DNA from: Burkholderia sp. OK233 | Lineage (GTDB): Bacteria; Pseudomonadota; Gammaproteobacteria; Burkholderiales; Burkholderiaceae | Length of the DNA: 64,000 bases | Reading direction: 5' to 3' | NCBI RefSeq assembly: GCF_900230185.1 | Contig: NZ_OCSR01000002.1 | Span: 4,154,001 to 4,218,000 of the forward strand | In this document: positions 16,165 to 29,298 of the stretch, in pieces | Numbering within the stretch: position 1 is the stretch's first letter | How the letters are laid out: every line of letters begins with the position of its first letter | Translations under genes and position numbers: made by a program | Notes under the pieces: model-generated | Databases searched by the model: none | Told to the model about the DNA's origin: nothing | Seen by the model: the letters and a program-made list of their open reading frames with translations, nothing else

Positions 16165-16531
16165 TGCCCTTCTTTTACGACTTCAACGAACGTCATTCGA
16201 CCGCTCTCCCTTAGTAAGCGATCGCATAATAGGGGGTCGTCAATGGGATATAAACACTCGTTTTCGCAACGAACTATTGCGCCGCAACACCGTGTGACAT
16301 GTTGCCGCACGCCAGTGCGTATGTGAGGGTCCGCAATGCGCTATTGCGATGTACCGACGGAGTCGCCGGATCATAAAAGTCCCTTTAAACAAGCGTTAAA
16401 ACGCGGCGAAACCGTTTAGGTCGCGCTGCGTTTTAATGCTCGAAAAGGGACGTGTGCCGATGCAAGAAACCGTGTCGGCAAAGGCAGCATCCGCACGACG
16501 AATGCTGCACCTGCTCAGTGCCTTGTTTCGA
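16165..16531. other. Intergenic region upstream of cyoA
   Basis: Holds the cyo promoter and the 3' end of the nuoM-like transcript. An imperfect inverted repeat, GCGTTAAAACGC at 16393-16404 with GCGTTTTAATGC at 16428-16439 (one mismatch), lies about 100 bp after the nuoM stop and may end that transcript. No -35/-10 pair with good spacing was identified. No gene is supported. Confidence 0.5.
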
Positions 16532-18085
16532 TCAGCCCGGCGTGCGTGCCGCGACGGTAGCAGGCGCCGCCGCCTGCAGGTGCTCGCCACCGTCAACCGG
16601 TGCGGCGTCCGACGGATGCGCACTCCGTTCCGATTGAGCCAGCAGCGTGCCGACCGACGGGTCGATCGCATCGGTGAAAGGCTTCGGATTGATGCCGATG
16701 GCCAGTACCAGCAAAGCCATCGCGCCGAGCAACACGAACTCGCGCTTGCCGAGGTCCTGCAACTTCGCGACGCGTGCATTGGCAATCGCGCCGAAAATCA
16801 CCCGCTTGTACATCCATAGCGTGTAGGCCGCGCTCAGAACCAGCGTAGAGGCCGCGATTGCGCCGATCCAGAAATTGAAGCGGATCGCGCCCATCAGCAC
16901 CATGAACTCGCCGACAAAACCCGAGGTACCCGGCAGGCCAATATTGGCCATCGAGAACAGCATCACGAACGCAGCGAAGCGCGGCATGGTATTGGCAACG
17001 CCGCCGTATTCAGCGATCGAAGCCGTCTTCGTACGGTCGAAGAGCATACCCGTGCACAGCAGCATCGCGCCGGACACCACGCCGTACGACAGCATCTGCA
17101 CGATCGCGCCGGCCTGGCCGATGCGGTTGAAGACGAACAGGCCGAGCGTCACGAGGCCCATGTGCGCGATCGTCGAATACGCGAGCAGGCGGCGCATGTC
17201 GGTCTGCACGAGTGCCAGCAGGCTCGAATAGATCACCGCGACCAGCGACAGCGTGATCATCATCGGCGCGAAGAAATGGCTGGCCTGCGGTGCGATCGGC
17301 AGCGCGAAACGCAGCAGACCGTAGCCGCCCAGCTTGAGCATGCCGATCATCACCGCGGCGCCGGTCGGGCCGTCGAGGTGGACGTCGGGCAGCCACGTAT
17401 GCAGCGGCCACATCGGCACCTTCACACCGAACGCAGCAAGGAAGCCGAGGAAGATCAGGACTTGCGGCCACGTGCCGAGATGCGTTTCGCGCCACAACGC
17501 GAGGTCGAAGCTGTGCGTCTGCGCATACAGATACAGCATCGACATCAGCATCATCAGCGAACCGAGGAACGAGACGAAGAAAAACTTCACCGCGGCGTAC
17601 GAGCGGTTCGAATTGCCCCACGTCCCGATCAGCAGGTACAGCGGAATCAGCGTCGCTTCGAACGAGATGAAGAACAGCATGCCGTCCATCGACGTGAACA
17701 CGCCCTGCATGAAACCCGACAGCATCAGGAACGCACCGAAATACTGCGCGGTGCGCTCGGTGATCGACTCCCACGAGGCGACCACGATGATGATCGTGGT
17801 CAGCGCGGTCAACGCGACGAGCCACAGCGAAATCCCATCTACCCCCACATGCCACGCAATATCGAACGTGGGCGACCAGCGGACGTTCTCGACGAACTGC
17901 ATCGACGTCACGTCGTTGCGGAAATTCGACACGAGAGGAATCACCGGCAGGAAGCCCGCAACCGCGCCGATCAACGCGAGCCATCGCGTGCGGCCACGTG
18001 CCGCGTCCGATCCGGCACGCAAAACCACCAGGCCGGCGACAATAGGGATCCAGATGAGTAGGCTAAGAAGCGGAGGCAATGGCAT
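16532..18085 (-). CDS. NADH-quinone oxidoreductase subunit M-like protein (orphan)
   Basis: A 517-residue polytopic membrane protein of the NuoM/antiporter family with about 14 predicted helices. Matches to NuoM include HVGVDGISLWLVALTALTT, FFISFEATLIPLYLLIGTWG (with the Glu of helix 5), FLAAFGVKVPMWPLHTWLPD (Lys of helix 7) and LPGTSGFVGEFMVLMG. No other nuo gene is next to it; it sits upstream of cyoABCD on the same strand, 368 bp away. It may be a second NuoM or part of another proton- or ion-moving complex. The start at 18085 (MPLPPLLS) is preferred over an upstream ATG at 18112. The C-terminal ~45 residues are Ala/Ser-rich. Confidence 0.85.
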   Translation of the reverse strand: MPLPPLLSLLIWIPIVAGLVVLRAGSDAARGRTRWLALIGAVAGFLPVIPLVSNFRNDVTSMQFVENVRWSPTFDIAWHVGVDGISLWLVALTALTTIIIVVASWESITERTAQYFGAFLMLSGFMQGVFTSMDGMLFFISFEATLIPLYLLIGTWGNSNRSYAAVKFFFVSFLGSLMMLMSMLYLYAQTHSFDLALWRETHLGTWPQVLIFLGFLAAFGVKVPMWPLHTWLPDVHLDGPTGAAVMIGMLKLGGYGLLRFALPIAPQASHFFAPMMITLSLVAVIYSSLLALVQTDMRRLLAYSTIAHMGLVTLGLFVFNRIGQAGAIVQMLSYGVVSGAMLLCTGMLFDRTKTASIAEYGGVANTMPRFAAFVMLFSMANIGLPGTSGFVGEFMVLMGAIRFNFWIGAIAASTLVLSAAYTLWMYKRVIFGAIANARVAKLQDLGKREFVLLGAMALLVLAIGINPKPFTDAIDPSVGTLLAQSERSAHPSDAAPVDGGEHLQAAAPATVAARTPG

Positions 18086-18242
18086 GTGTTCTGTTGAAAA
18101 CTTGAAATACAAAACGCCATATCAATGCCTTCAAAAACGAAAGCATTGAAATGGATATGTAGGCTGGATTTCGCTGAAATTGACGTCGAAGCGGTACTGC
18201 CTGCTTCACGTTTACCCGCAGTCGAATGACCAAGGGTGGGAG

Positions 18243-18298
18243 ATTACCAAGATAAGAATACTTTTGCAGCGCAACAACGCTGCAACGCCTTTGGTAAT
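18243..18298. other. Nested palindrome (structured RNA or operator candidate)
   Basis: The outer 8-bp stem ATTACCAA (18243-18250) pairs with TTGGTAAT (18291-18298). Inside it, TTGCAGCG (18264-18271) pairs with CGCTGCAA (18278-18285) around a 6-nt loop, leaving a 13/5-nt internal loop. Two perfect 8-bp stems nested in 56 bp are unlikely to be chance. The function is unknown. Confidence 0.55.
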
Positions 18299-18337
18299 GC
18301 ATTGTTGCCACGTCTGCCCTTGCGAAACGCCGAAAAA

Positions 18338-18351
18338 TGTGCAAATGCACA
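18338..18351. promoter_or_regulatory. Operator-like dyad TGTGCA-AA-TGCACA
   Basis: A perfect 6-bp inverted repeat with a 2-bp centre, the size of a dimeric regulator site, in the spacer between the nuoM-like gene and the att-type operon. No regulator is assigned. Confidence 0.35.
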
Positions 18352-18771
18352 AATGCGCCGTCGAGGGATTTTCAGCATGCTTTTTGCATGGAGAAGAAGG
18401 CAGTAGGCTGGTGATTAGCCACTCTTGCAGAAGCACTTCCACGCAGCGATTAAAGTGGAATGAATCATGCAGGTGCATAGCGCGCCATGACGATCGATTT
18501 CGAGCGGCCGGCGCAAATTTAGCGCATCCACGAACAGAAAATTTTTTTGATCCGGCACTCTAAAGAAGCGTCGGCGCGTGCCCGAAAAGACCCTGTCGAT
18601 CTGCCTGCCTGCCCATTGTCAGACAGGTATCGGGCGCTGGCGACGCCCGCCTGCGAGCCTTACAGAACCCGAATATACTTCGGCGGTTCAGGGGCCGACA
18701 CTCGTGCGTAGTACGGTAGCTCTTCGCACGGTTGGACGCCGCCCTCACCGGCCAGACTTATCGGATACCGC

Positions 18772-19521
18772 ATGCTGCTTCGTGATGAAGGTGTCGTTCC
18801 CGCACTCGAATGCCGCGGGCTTGGCAAGACGTATGGCACCGGCCGCATCGTGCTGGCGCACCTCGATTTCACGCTCGCGCCGGGTGAATTCGTCGCGATC
18901 ATGGGTGACTCCGGCGTCGGCAAATCGACGCTGCTGAATCTCATTGCAGGGCTCGACAGTGCGGATAGCGGCGACGTGATCATCGACGGCAGCGCAGTCT
19001 CGCGTCTGGATGACAACGCGGCAACGCGGTTGCGCCGGCAAAAACTGGGCTTCGTGTTCCAGGCGTTTCACGTACTGCCTCATCTGACGCTCGCGCAGAA
19101 TGTCGCTCTGCCGCTGCTGCTAAACGAGCTGCCCACGGCCGGTGCGCTCGAAATCCTCGCGGCCGTGGGTTTGGGCGGCCGTGGCGATGATTTTCCGCGG
19201 CAGCTGTCGGGCGGCGAGTTGCAGCGCGTCGCCATTGCGCGGGCGCTCGTGCATCGTCCGAAACTGATTCTCGCCGACGAACCCACCGGCAACCTCGATC
19301 CCGATACCGCACACGAGGTACTCGGCTTGTTCCGCACGCAAAGCAAGGCAACCGGCGCGGCCACCATCATGGTCACGCACTCGGAGGCAGCCGCGGCAGT
19401 GGCGGACCGCATCCTGATTCTGAGCGACGGCGGTTTGCACGCATCGTCCGGACGCAACGCCTTTTCCGGCTCGGCCCCTGATTCCCAATCCGCCGCGCGT
19501 TCAGCTGATGATGCACGTTGA
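18772..19521 (+). CDS. ABC transporter ATP-binding protein (AttE/LolD-like)
   Basis: A 249-residue ATPase subunit. Walker A is GDSGVGKST at about 45-53, the signature LSGGE at 145-149 and Walker B LILADEPTGNLD from 165. By sequence type it belongs to the LolD/MacB/FtsE group, which powers FtsX-like permeases that extrude substrates or act mechanically rather than import. It overlaps the permease gene by 14 bp. The trio ATPase, FtsX-like permease, CrtC-like lipocalin protein matches the att operon (attEFGH) of other proteobacteria, whose substrate is not known. Confidence 0.9.
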   Translation: MLLRDEGVVPALECRGLGKTYGTGRIVLAHLDFTLAPGEFVAIMGDSGVGKSTLLNLIAGLDSADSGDVIIDGSAVSRLDDNAATRLRRQKLGFVFQAFHVLPHLTLAQNVALPLLLNELPTAGALEILAAVGLGGRGDDFPRQLSGGELQRVAIARALVHRPKLILADEPTGNLDPDTAHEVLGLFRTQSKATGAATIMVTHSEAAAAVADRILILSDGGLHASSGRNAFSGSAPDSQSAARSADDAR

Positions 19522-22081
19522 TCCACGCCCGCTGCAGCGAATGCGAGGTCATCGCACGCTCGCGCGTTGGCTGTTGGGCGCAGAGTGGCGCAGTCATCGT
19601 GGACGCGCACTGGTTGCAATCGCAACGATCGCGCTCGGCGTCGCGCTTGGCTACGCCGTTCAGTTGATCAACAGCGCGGCCTTCAATGAATTCTCGGCGG
19701 CCGCACGCAGCCTGTCGGGCGAAGCGGATCTGCAAGTGCGCGGTGCGCAACCTTTATTCGACGAGTCCATCTATCCGCGTTTGTCGACTGAGCCCGGTGT
19801 GGCGCTGGCGAGTCCGGTACTCGCTCTCGACGTCACCGTGCCGGATCAGAGCGCCGCGCTGCCCGTGCTCGGTATCGATATCTTCAAGGCAAGCCGCATT
19901 GCGCCCGACCTGATCGGCGTGCCTTCGCCGGAACGGCCGTTCGATACGCTCGCGGCCGATACGGTGTTTCTCTCGGCGGCGGCGCAGCAATGGCTAAACG
20001 TGAAGGTCGGCGATGACGTAGCGCTGCAAAGCGGCACGTCGATCGTGCACTTGCGTGTGGCCGGCGGTCTCGTGAGAACGCGGCCGGGTCAGCGGCTCGC
20101 GGTGATGGATATTGCTGCCGCTCAGTGGAAGTTCGGCAAGGTAGGCAAGCTGTCGCGCATCGATGTGCAACTTGAACGGGGCGTCGATCGCGAACGCTTC
20201 AAGCGTGAACTGCAAGCGCGGCTCGGCGGGCGGTGGGTGATCTCCGAAACACGCGATGCCGAAAGCCGCACCGATCGTCTGTCGCGCGCCTATCGGATCA
20301 ATATGAACGTGCTCGCGCTGGTGGCGCTTTTCACTGGCGCGTTCCTCGTGTTTTCGACGCAGGCACTGGGCGTCGTGCGGCGCCGTGCACAGTTTGCGAT
20401 GCTGCGCGTACTTGGACTGACGCGCGGCCAGTTGCTGCGCCAGATCCTGATGGAGGGCGCGCTGCTCGGCCTGTTCGGTTCGCTGTCCGGGCTCGCTCTC
20501 GGCTATGCGATGGCGAGCGGCGCGTTGCGTTTTTTCGGCAGCGATCTGGGCGGTGGCTACTTTCCCGGCGTGCAACCGCATGTCGGTTTCGAACCGCTCG
20601 CGACCGCGTTATTTCTGACGCTTGGCATCGCCGTGTCGGTATTAGGCAGTCTTGCCCCTGCATTGGAGGCGGCACGTGCGCGACCGGCAGCAGCGCTCAA
20701 AGCCGGCGCCGAAGAAGGCGCACTGGCCCGACTCGCTACGCCGTGGCCCGCGTTGACCTGTCTGCTGACTGCCGCCGTGCTCACCCAGGTGCCGCCGTTG
20801 TTCGATGCGCCTGTTGGCGGCTATCTGGCTGTTGCGCTGTTGCTGGTCGGCGGGATTGCGCTGATGCCGCGCGTGACCGCTTTGATCTTTGGCGCTGCAA
20901 GCCGTGCTCTCGGCGCGCGGCGTCGGGCCGGCGCGGCGAGCACGTTGGCATTGGCGCGTCTCGCGAATGCTCCGGGCCATGCATCGATCGCGATGGGCGG
21001 CGTGCTGTCGAGCTTCGCGCTGATCGTCGCGATGGCGATCATGGTGGCCAGCTTCCGTGTTTCTGTCGAAGACTGGCTGGGCCACCTGCTCTCGGCCGAT
21101 CTGTACGTTCGCGTGGCGCCGAACGGCGACACCGGTGGCTTGCGCCCCGACGAACAGACTCTGCTGAGCACCGTACCCGGCATCAAAACTGCAGCGTTTG
21201 CCCGCACCTCGCATCTCACGCTCGCCCCTGCACGGCCAGACGTCGCCGTGCTCGCACGTGAAATCGACGCCGCCGATCCGGGCGCGAATCTGCAGATGAC
21301 CGGGCCAGTGCTACCTCCTTCCGCGTTGCGTGAGGGCGAAACACCTGTTTGGGTATCCGAAGCAATGATCGATCTGTACGGATACAAGCTTGGTCAGCGC
21401 TTGCAGTTACCGCTCGGCGAGCGCGGTCACGTGTTCGTTGTAGCCGGCGTATGGCGCGATTACGTGCGTCAGACCGGCGCGATCCAGATACGGATTTCGG
21501 ATTACCGGCGTCTGACCGACGACACCGGCGCGACGGATGTTGCTGTCACCGTTCAACCTGGGATGAGCGTCGAACGCGTGATGGCCGGCCTGCGTGCGCT
21601 GCCCTTCGGGGCATCGCTGAGCCTGTCGCAACCGGGTGAAATCCGTGCGCGTACGCTGGTTATTTTCGATCGAAGTTTTGCCGTCACGTATCTTCTCGAG
21701 GGCGTCGCGATCGTAATCGGCCTGTTCGGCGTCGCGGCGACGTTTTCCGCGCAAACACTCGCGCGAGCTCGTGAGTTCGGCATGCTGCGGCATGTCGGCG
21801 TGACCCGCTCGCAGGTTCTCGCGATTCTTGCACTCGAAGGCGGGATGCTCACCGCTTGCGGGATCGCGATGGGCTTCGTTCTTGGATTCGCGATCAGTCT
21901 GATCCTGGTGTTCGTCGTCAATCCGCAGTCGTTTCACTGGAGCATGTCGCTGCACGTTCCATGGGCCGTGCTCGGCACGGTTGCGCTGGTGATGCTGGCT
22001 TCGTCGTGTTCGACGGCGGTGATTGCGGGACGAGGCGCGGTATCGGTGGATGCGGTGCGCGCGGTGAAGGAGGATTGGTGA
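19508..22081 (+). CDS. FtsX-like ABC permease, double-domain (AttF-AttG-like)
   Basis: An 857-residue inner-membrane permease with two FtsX-like halves. One N-terminal helix is followed by a large periplasmic domain, then a helix bundle near residues 265-400 with the FtsX segment RRRAQFAMLRVLGLTRGQLL. A second periplasmic domain and a C-terminal bundle follow, with ARAREFGMLRHVGVTRSQVL at about 750-770. The two ends repeat the same pattern, so it looks like a fusion of two permeases (AttF and AttG in other bacteria). It should form the membrane part of the transporter with the upstream ATPase. The start overlaps the ATPase gene and its stop overlaps the next start (TGATG). Confidence 0.9.
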   Translation: MMHVDPRPLQRMRGHRTLARWLLGAEWRSHRGRALVAIATIALGVALGYAVQLINSAAFNEFSAAARSLSGEADLQVRGAQPLFDESIYPRLSTEPGVALASPVLALDVTVPDQSAALPVLGIDIFKASRIAPDLIGVPSPERPFDTLAADTVFLSAAAQQWLNVKVGDDVALQSGTSIVHLRVAGGLVRTRPGQRLAVMDIAAAQWKFGKVGKLSRIDVQLERGVDRERFKRELQARLGGRWVISETRDAESRTDRLSRAYRINMNVLALVALFTGAFLVFSTQALGVVRRRAQFAMLRVLGLTRGQLLRQILMEGALLGLFGSLSGLALGYAMASGALRFFGSDLGGGYFPGVQPHVGFEPLATALFLTLGIAVSVLGSLAPALEAARARPAAALKAGAEEGALARLATPWPALTCLLTAAVLTQVPPLFDAPVGGYLAVALLLVGGIALMPRVTALIFGAASRALGARRRAGAASTLALARLANAPGHASIAMGGVLSSFALIVAMAIMVASFRVSVEDWLGHLLSADLYVRVAPNGDTGGLRPDEQTLLSTVPGIKTAAFARTSHLTLAPARPDVAVLAREIDAADPGANLQMTGPVLPPSALREGETPVWVSEAMIDLYGYKLGQRLQLPLGERGHVFVVAGVWRDYVRQTGAIQIRISDYRRLTDDTGATDVAVTVQPGMSVERVMAGLRALPFGASLSLSQPGEIRARTLVIFDRSFAVTYLLEGVAIVIGLFGVAATFSAQTLARAREFGMLRHVGVTRSQVLAILALEGGMLTACGIAMGFVLGFAISLILVFVVNPQSFHWSMSLHVPWAVLGTVALVMLASSCSTAVIAGRGAVSVDAVRAVKEDW

Positions 22082-23370
22082 TGAAGTGCTTGCCGCGTGA
22101 GGGGGAGCGAGAATCGGTGTATGGGACGGCGAGTCGTTTTTGTCGGGTGGTCCGTATTTGCCTGACGAGCTGCTCTTGCCTGACGGGTCGCTTTTGGCTG
22201 ACGCGCGCCAGGCCATGCAAATCGCCAACAGCGCTGCCCCGCGTTGCGAGTGTGCGGCCACTGAACGCTATAGTTCGTGCAGCGTTGCTTTGCATGGGCT
22301 TTGTGGCTACCGGATCCACATTCGCCGCGGCATCCGAGTTTGCGGCAGTCACACCAGGCCGTCCGATTGTCCTTCCGCAAGACTCCGGCGCACATGCGGC
22401 TTTTCGCACCGAATGGTGGTACGCGACAGGCTGGCTCACTACACCGGACAATCAACCGCTCGGTTTCCAGATCACCTTCTTTCGCTCGGCAACTGGCCAT
22501 GATCGCGCCGATCCGAGTGCGTTCGCACCGTCGCAATTGATCATTGCCCATGCCGCGTTGAGCGATCCCACGCTCGGTCATCTTGCGCACGATCAGCGCA
22601 TTGCCCGTCAGGGCTTCGGGCTGGCGTATGCGAAGCCGGACAATACCGACGTCAAACTCGATGCCTGGAAAATCGTCCGTGCCGGCGACGGCCACTACGA
22701 CGTTAAAGTGGACGCGAACGGATTCGCGCTGCACCTCGCGCTGACACCGACACAAGCGCCTTTGGTGCAGGGCGAAGGCGGCTACTCTCGCAAAGGTCCG
22801 CGCCCTGAACAGGCGAGCTATTACTACAGCGAGCCACAATTGCGCGTATCCGGCAGCGTCGTTCGACCGGCCGCGGCAGGCAATAAATCGACGGGCAAAA
22901 CGGCCGTTACCGGCACGGCATGGCTCGATCATGAATGGTCGAGCACGCTGCTCGATACCGATGCAGTCGGATGGGATTGGCTCGGCGCCAACCTGACGGA
23001 TGGTTCGGCGTTGATGGCTTTCAAGGTCCGCAGTCGCGATGGACACGCAGTGTGGGCACATGCTGCACTGAGAAATCGCGACGGTCAGGTGACGACGTTC
23101 GGCCGTGATCAGGTCGACTTCACGCCGGTTCGTACATGGCGCTCGCCGCGCACGAACACGTCGTATCCCGTTTCGATGATGGTCAAAACCGGCGCCCTTA
23201 CGTGGCGCCTCGATCCGTTGATGGATGATCAGGAACTCGATTCCCGCCAATCGACCGGCGCAGTGTATTGGGAAGGTGCCGCGCGGGTGAGCCGCGATGG
23301 CGTGGACGTCGGACGTGCTTATCTGGAACTGACGGGTTACGCGAACGCGCTGCGGATCGGGAAGGAGTGA
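22081..23370 (+). CDS. AttH/CrtC-like lipocalin-fold protein
   Basis: A 429-residue protein of the AttH/carotenoid 1,2-hydratase-like family (PF07143). Family segments are FRTEWWYATGWLTTPDNQPLG, where the EWWY motif is diagnostic, then SYYYSEPQLRVSGSV, GTAWLDHEWSS and VGWDWLGANLTDGSALMAF. Two lipocalin-like barrels are expected, on the outside of the inner membrane. The ATG at 22081 overlaps the permease stop, but the signal peptide (LLCMGFVATGSTFAAA) starts about 70 residues later. An internal GTG beginning VRPLNAIVRAAL is therefore an equally good or better start. Hydratase activity is not implied: no carotenoid genes are nearby. Confidence 0.87.
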   Translation: MKCLPREGERESVYGTASRFCRVVRICLTSCSCLTGRFWLTRARPCKSPTALPRVASVRPLNAIVRAALLCMGFVATGSTFAAASEFAAVTPGRPIVLPQDSGAHAAFRTEWWYATGWLTTPDNQPLGFQITFFRSATGHDRADPSAFAPSQLIIAHAALSDPTLGHLAHDQRIARQGFGLAYAKPDNTDVKLDAWKIVRAGDGHYDVKVDANGFALHLALTPTQAPLVQGEGGYSRKGPRPEQASYYYSEPQLRVSGSVVRPAAAGNKSTGKTAVTGTAWLDHEWSSTLLDTDAVGWDWLGANLTDGSALMAFKVRSRDGHAVWAHAALRNRDGQVTTFGRDQVDFTPVRTWRSPRTNTSYPVSMMVKTGALTWRLDPLMDDQELDSRQSTGAVYWEGAARVSRDGVDVGRAYLELTGYANALRIGKE

Positions 23371-23398
23371 GATGCCTGCTTTTCTGGCCGGTAAACGC

Positions 23399-23429
23399 AG
23401 AAACCCCACCGTTGTGGGGTGGGGTTTCT
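23399..23429. terminator. Hairpin between attH and the rrn operon
   Basis: AGAAACCCCA (23399-23408) pairs with TGGGGTTTCT (23420-23429) around an 11-nt loop. It lies 28 bp after the attH stop and 16 bp beyond the 5S 3' end. It can serve as terminator for both the att-type operon and the rrn operon. Confidence 0.75.
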
Positions 23430-23445
23430 GATGCTGCTGGGGAGC

Positions 23446-23558
23446 CTGACGATTACCTACTTTCACACGGGAATCCGCACTATCATCGGCGTGGAGTCGT
23501 TTCACGGTCCTGTTCGGGATGGGAAGGGGTGGGACCGACTCGCTATGGTCATCAGGCA
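23446..23558 (-). rRNA. rrf: 5S ribosomal RNA
   Basis: On the minus strand the gene reads TGCCTGATGACCATAGCGAG at its 5' end and finishes with GGTAATCGTCAGGC, the paired end helix of beta-proteobacterial 5S rRNA. Length is about 113 nt. The internal segment CCCATCCCGAACAGG is conserved. Ends are judged by helix pairing. Confidence 0.95.
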
Positions 23559-23730
23559 TGACTTGTTGTCGTGCTGGGTGGGGTTTAAACCCCGGGCCAA
23601 CACAACCAATCGGGAAGAAGTAGTTTCTGGTGATGCTCACCAGAGGAGCTTTTCAAGCAAAGCTCGGGCTGTGTTGTTTCAGGCACAACACTGATCTCAA
23701 CCATGGCGTGTGCAAGACACACCGGTTATA

Positions 23731-26609
<2,879 letters not shown>

Positions 26610-26815
26610 CTATAACGGGTGTGTCTCACACCGCCTCCACTGGGAAGGCAGCGCTTCTCACAATCGCTACAGGTTGAGTATTCGTGTTGCGCCGTATTCC
26701 AAGGCAATCTTTCGATCACCTTTTCATACATTGATACAATCACAACCCTGATTCACCTACTCACACACCCATCTCTAGATATGCTTTCGTGAATCTCTTT
26801 ACTACTTCTTCCTGA

Positions 26816-26826
26816 TTGTTAAAGAA
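26816..26826 (-). promoter_or_regulatory. boxA antitermination site in the 16S-23S spacer
   Basis: The minus strand reads TTCTTTAACAA, close to the rrn boxA consensus bound by NusB/S10. It lies between tRNA-Ala and 23S, the usual place for a second boxA. Confidence 0.65.
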
Positions 26827-26936
26827 CGACAGCCGATATAAAGCTCTGCTTCATATCACTCTGACTGGCTCAATCGCCAATGCATAAAGCTCGGTTAATC
26901 CCGGAAACCCGGAACCGAACGCTAGGCATTGAAGAT

Positions 26937-27012
26937 TGGTGGAGGATGACGGGATCGAACCGACGACCCCCTGCTTGCAAAGCAGGTGCTCTCCCAGCTG
27001 AGCTAATCCCCC
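26937..27012 (-). tRNA. tRNA-Ala (anticodon TGC)
   Basis: A 76-nt tRNA. The acceptor stem GGGGGAT pairs with the 3' ATCCTCC, the D arm has AGCTCAGCTGGGAGAGC, the anticodon arm has CTGCTTTGCAAGCAG with TGC in the loop, and the T arm has GGTTCGATCC. CCA is encoded. It lies between tRNA-Ile and 23S in the rrn spacer. Confidence 0.97.
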
Positions 27013-27082
27013 AGTCATACAGATAACGCAATCTGATAGGCCCGGGGTCTTCACCGGTTAGCTGCAGCCACCGCAGAAACAG

Positions 27083-27159
27083 TGGTGGGTCTGGATGGAT
27101 TCGAACCATCGACCCCCGCCTTATCAAGACGGTGCTCTAACCAACTGAGCTACAGACCC
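27083..27159 (-). tRNA. tRNA-Ile (anticodon GAT)
   Basis: A 77-nt tRNA starting GGGTCTGTAGCTCAGTTGGT. The anticodon arm is CCGTCTTGATAAGGCGG with GAT in the loop, the T arm GGTTCGAATCC, and CCA is encoded. It is the first spacer tRNA after 16S. Confidence 0.97.
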
Positions 27160-27236
27160 CTGAGTCTGTCTGCGTATCTGTCTTAATTTCACAGCCGATA
27201 AGCGTGAGCGCTCAACGCATTGACACGTTAGCTCGA

Positions 27237-28767
<1,531 letters not shown>

Positions 28768-29083
28768 CAAACCTGTTACTGTTTTTCGGTCTCTTTCGAA
28801 ACCGGTCGCTCACTCAACGTACTGACGAATGATCATCCCGCCGGCGTGAATCCACCCCGGCAGGAAAACCTTCCTTTAATACTAGTGTGAGACTTGATAC
28901 TTTCGCTTCCAGCAAACCCCGAAGAGTCCACTGCGCGTCGCGCATCAAGCGCCCACACTTATCGGCTGTTAATTTTTAAAGATCGAGTCCGCATTCACTA
29001 CCGAACCTGCACCGCGAGGCATCAACCTCAACCACCCGGCACCGCTTCGTTCTGCGTCGCTGCATCAGCAGCAGAGAAACGAG
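28768..29083 (-). other. rrn leader
   Basis: Transcribed leader of about 310 nt between the rrn promoter and 16S. A boxA-like CTTTAAAAATTAACA lies at about 28968-28983 on the minus strand, next to GCCGATAAGTGTG; GCCGATAAG recurs in the 16S-tRNA spacer. The sequences flanking 16S probably pair for RNase III processing. No protein gene is supported. Confidence 0.6.
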
Positions 29084-29112
29084 ATTATGGAGAACGGTCG
29101 GCATGTCGTCAA
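29084..29112 (-). promoter_or_regulatory. Sigma-70 promoter of the rrn operon
   Basis: On the minus strand TTGACG (29112-29107) is followed by exactly 17 bp and CATAAT (29089-29084). An AT-rich UP-element-like run (CTTTTTGAAAATAATT) lies just upstream. Spacing and position, about 315 bp before 16S, fit a strong rRNA promoter. Confidence 0.75.
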
Positions 29113-29298
29113 TCCCCCTTGTGCAATTATTTTCAAAAAGTTGAGAGGTACTCGAACAACCCCTGTTCATGACGCCAGAAAAATACTTAGGTATCCAAGC
29201 TAATTTTCGAGCGATAGCAGTGATCGCAATTTTTTGCAAGCGAGAGCCACCAATACTAACGAGTGAACTCACACCACAAGAAGCGCAACCGAGGGGGA

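Larger units (their letters stand above)
18086..18771. other. AT-richer intergenic region with several dyads, no gene seen
   Basis: This 686-bp stretch between the divergent nuoM-like and att-type genes is less GC-rich than its surroundings. Its short open frames show no family resemblance and no good ribosome site. It contains the nested palindrome at 18243-18298, a 14-bp operator-like dyad at 18338-18351, and an imperfect hairpin at about 18122-18149. Confidence 0.5.

Noticed and set aside
21934..23640. 568-codon minus-strand frame opposite attH and running into 5S rRNA
   Set aside because: It crosses the 5S gene and is antisense to a conserved protein; no ribosome site and no family motifs.
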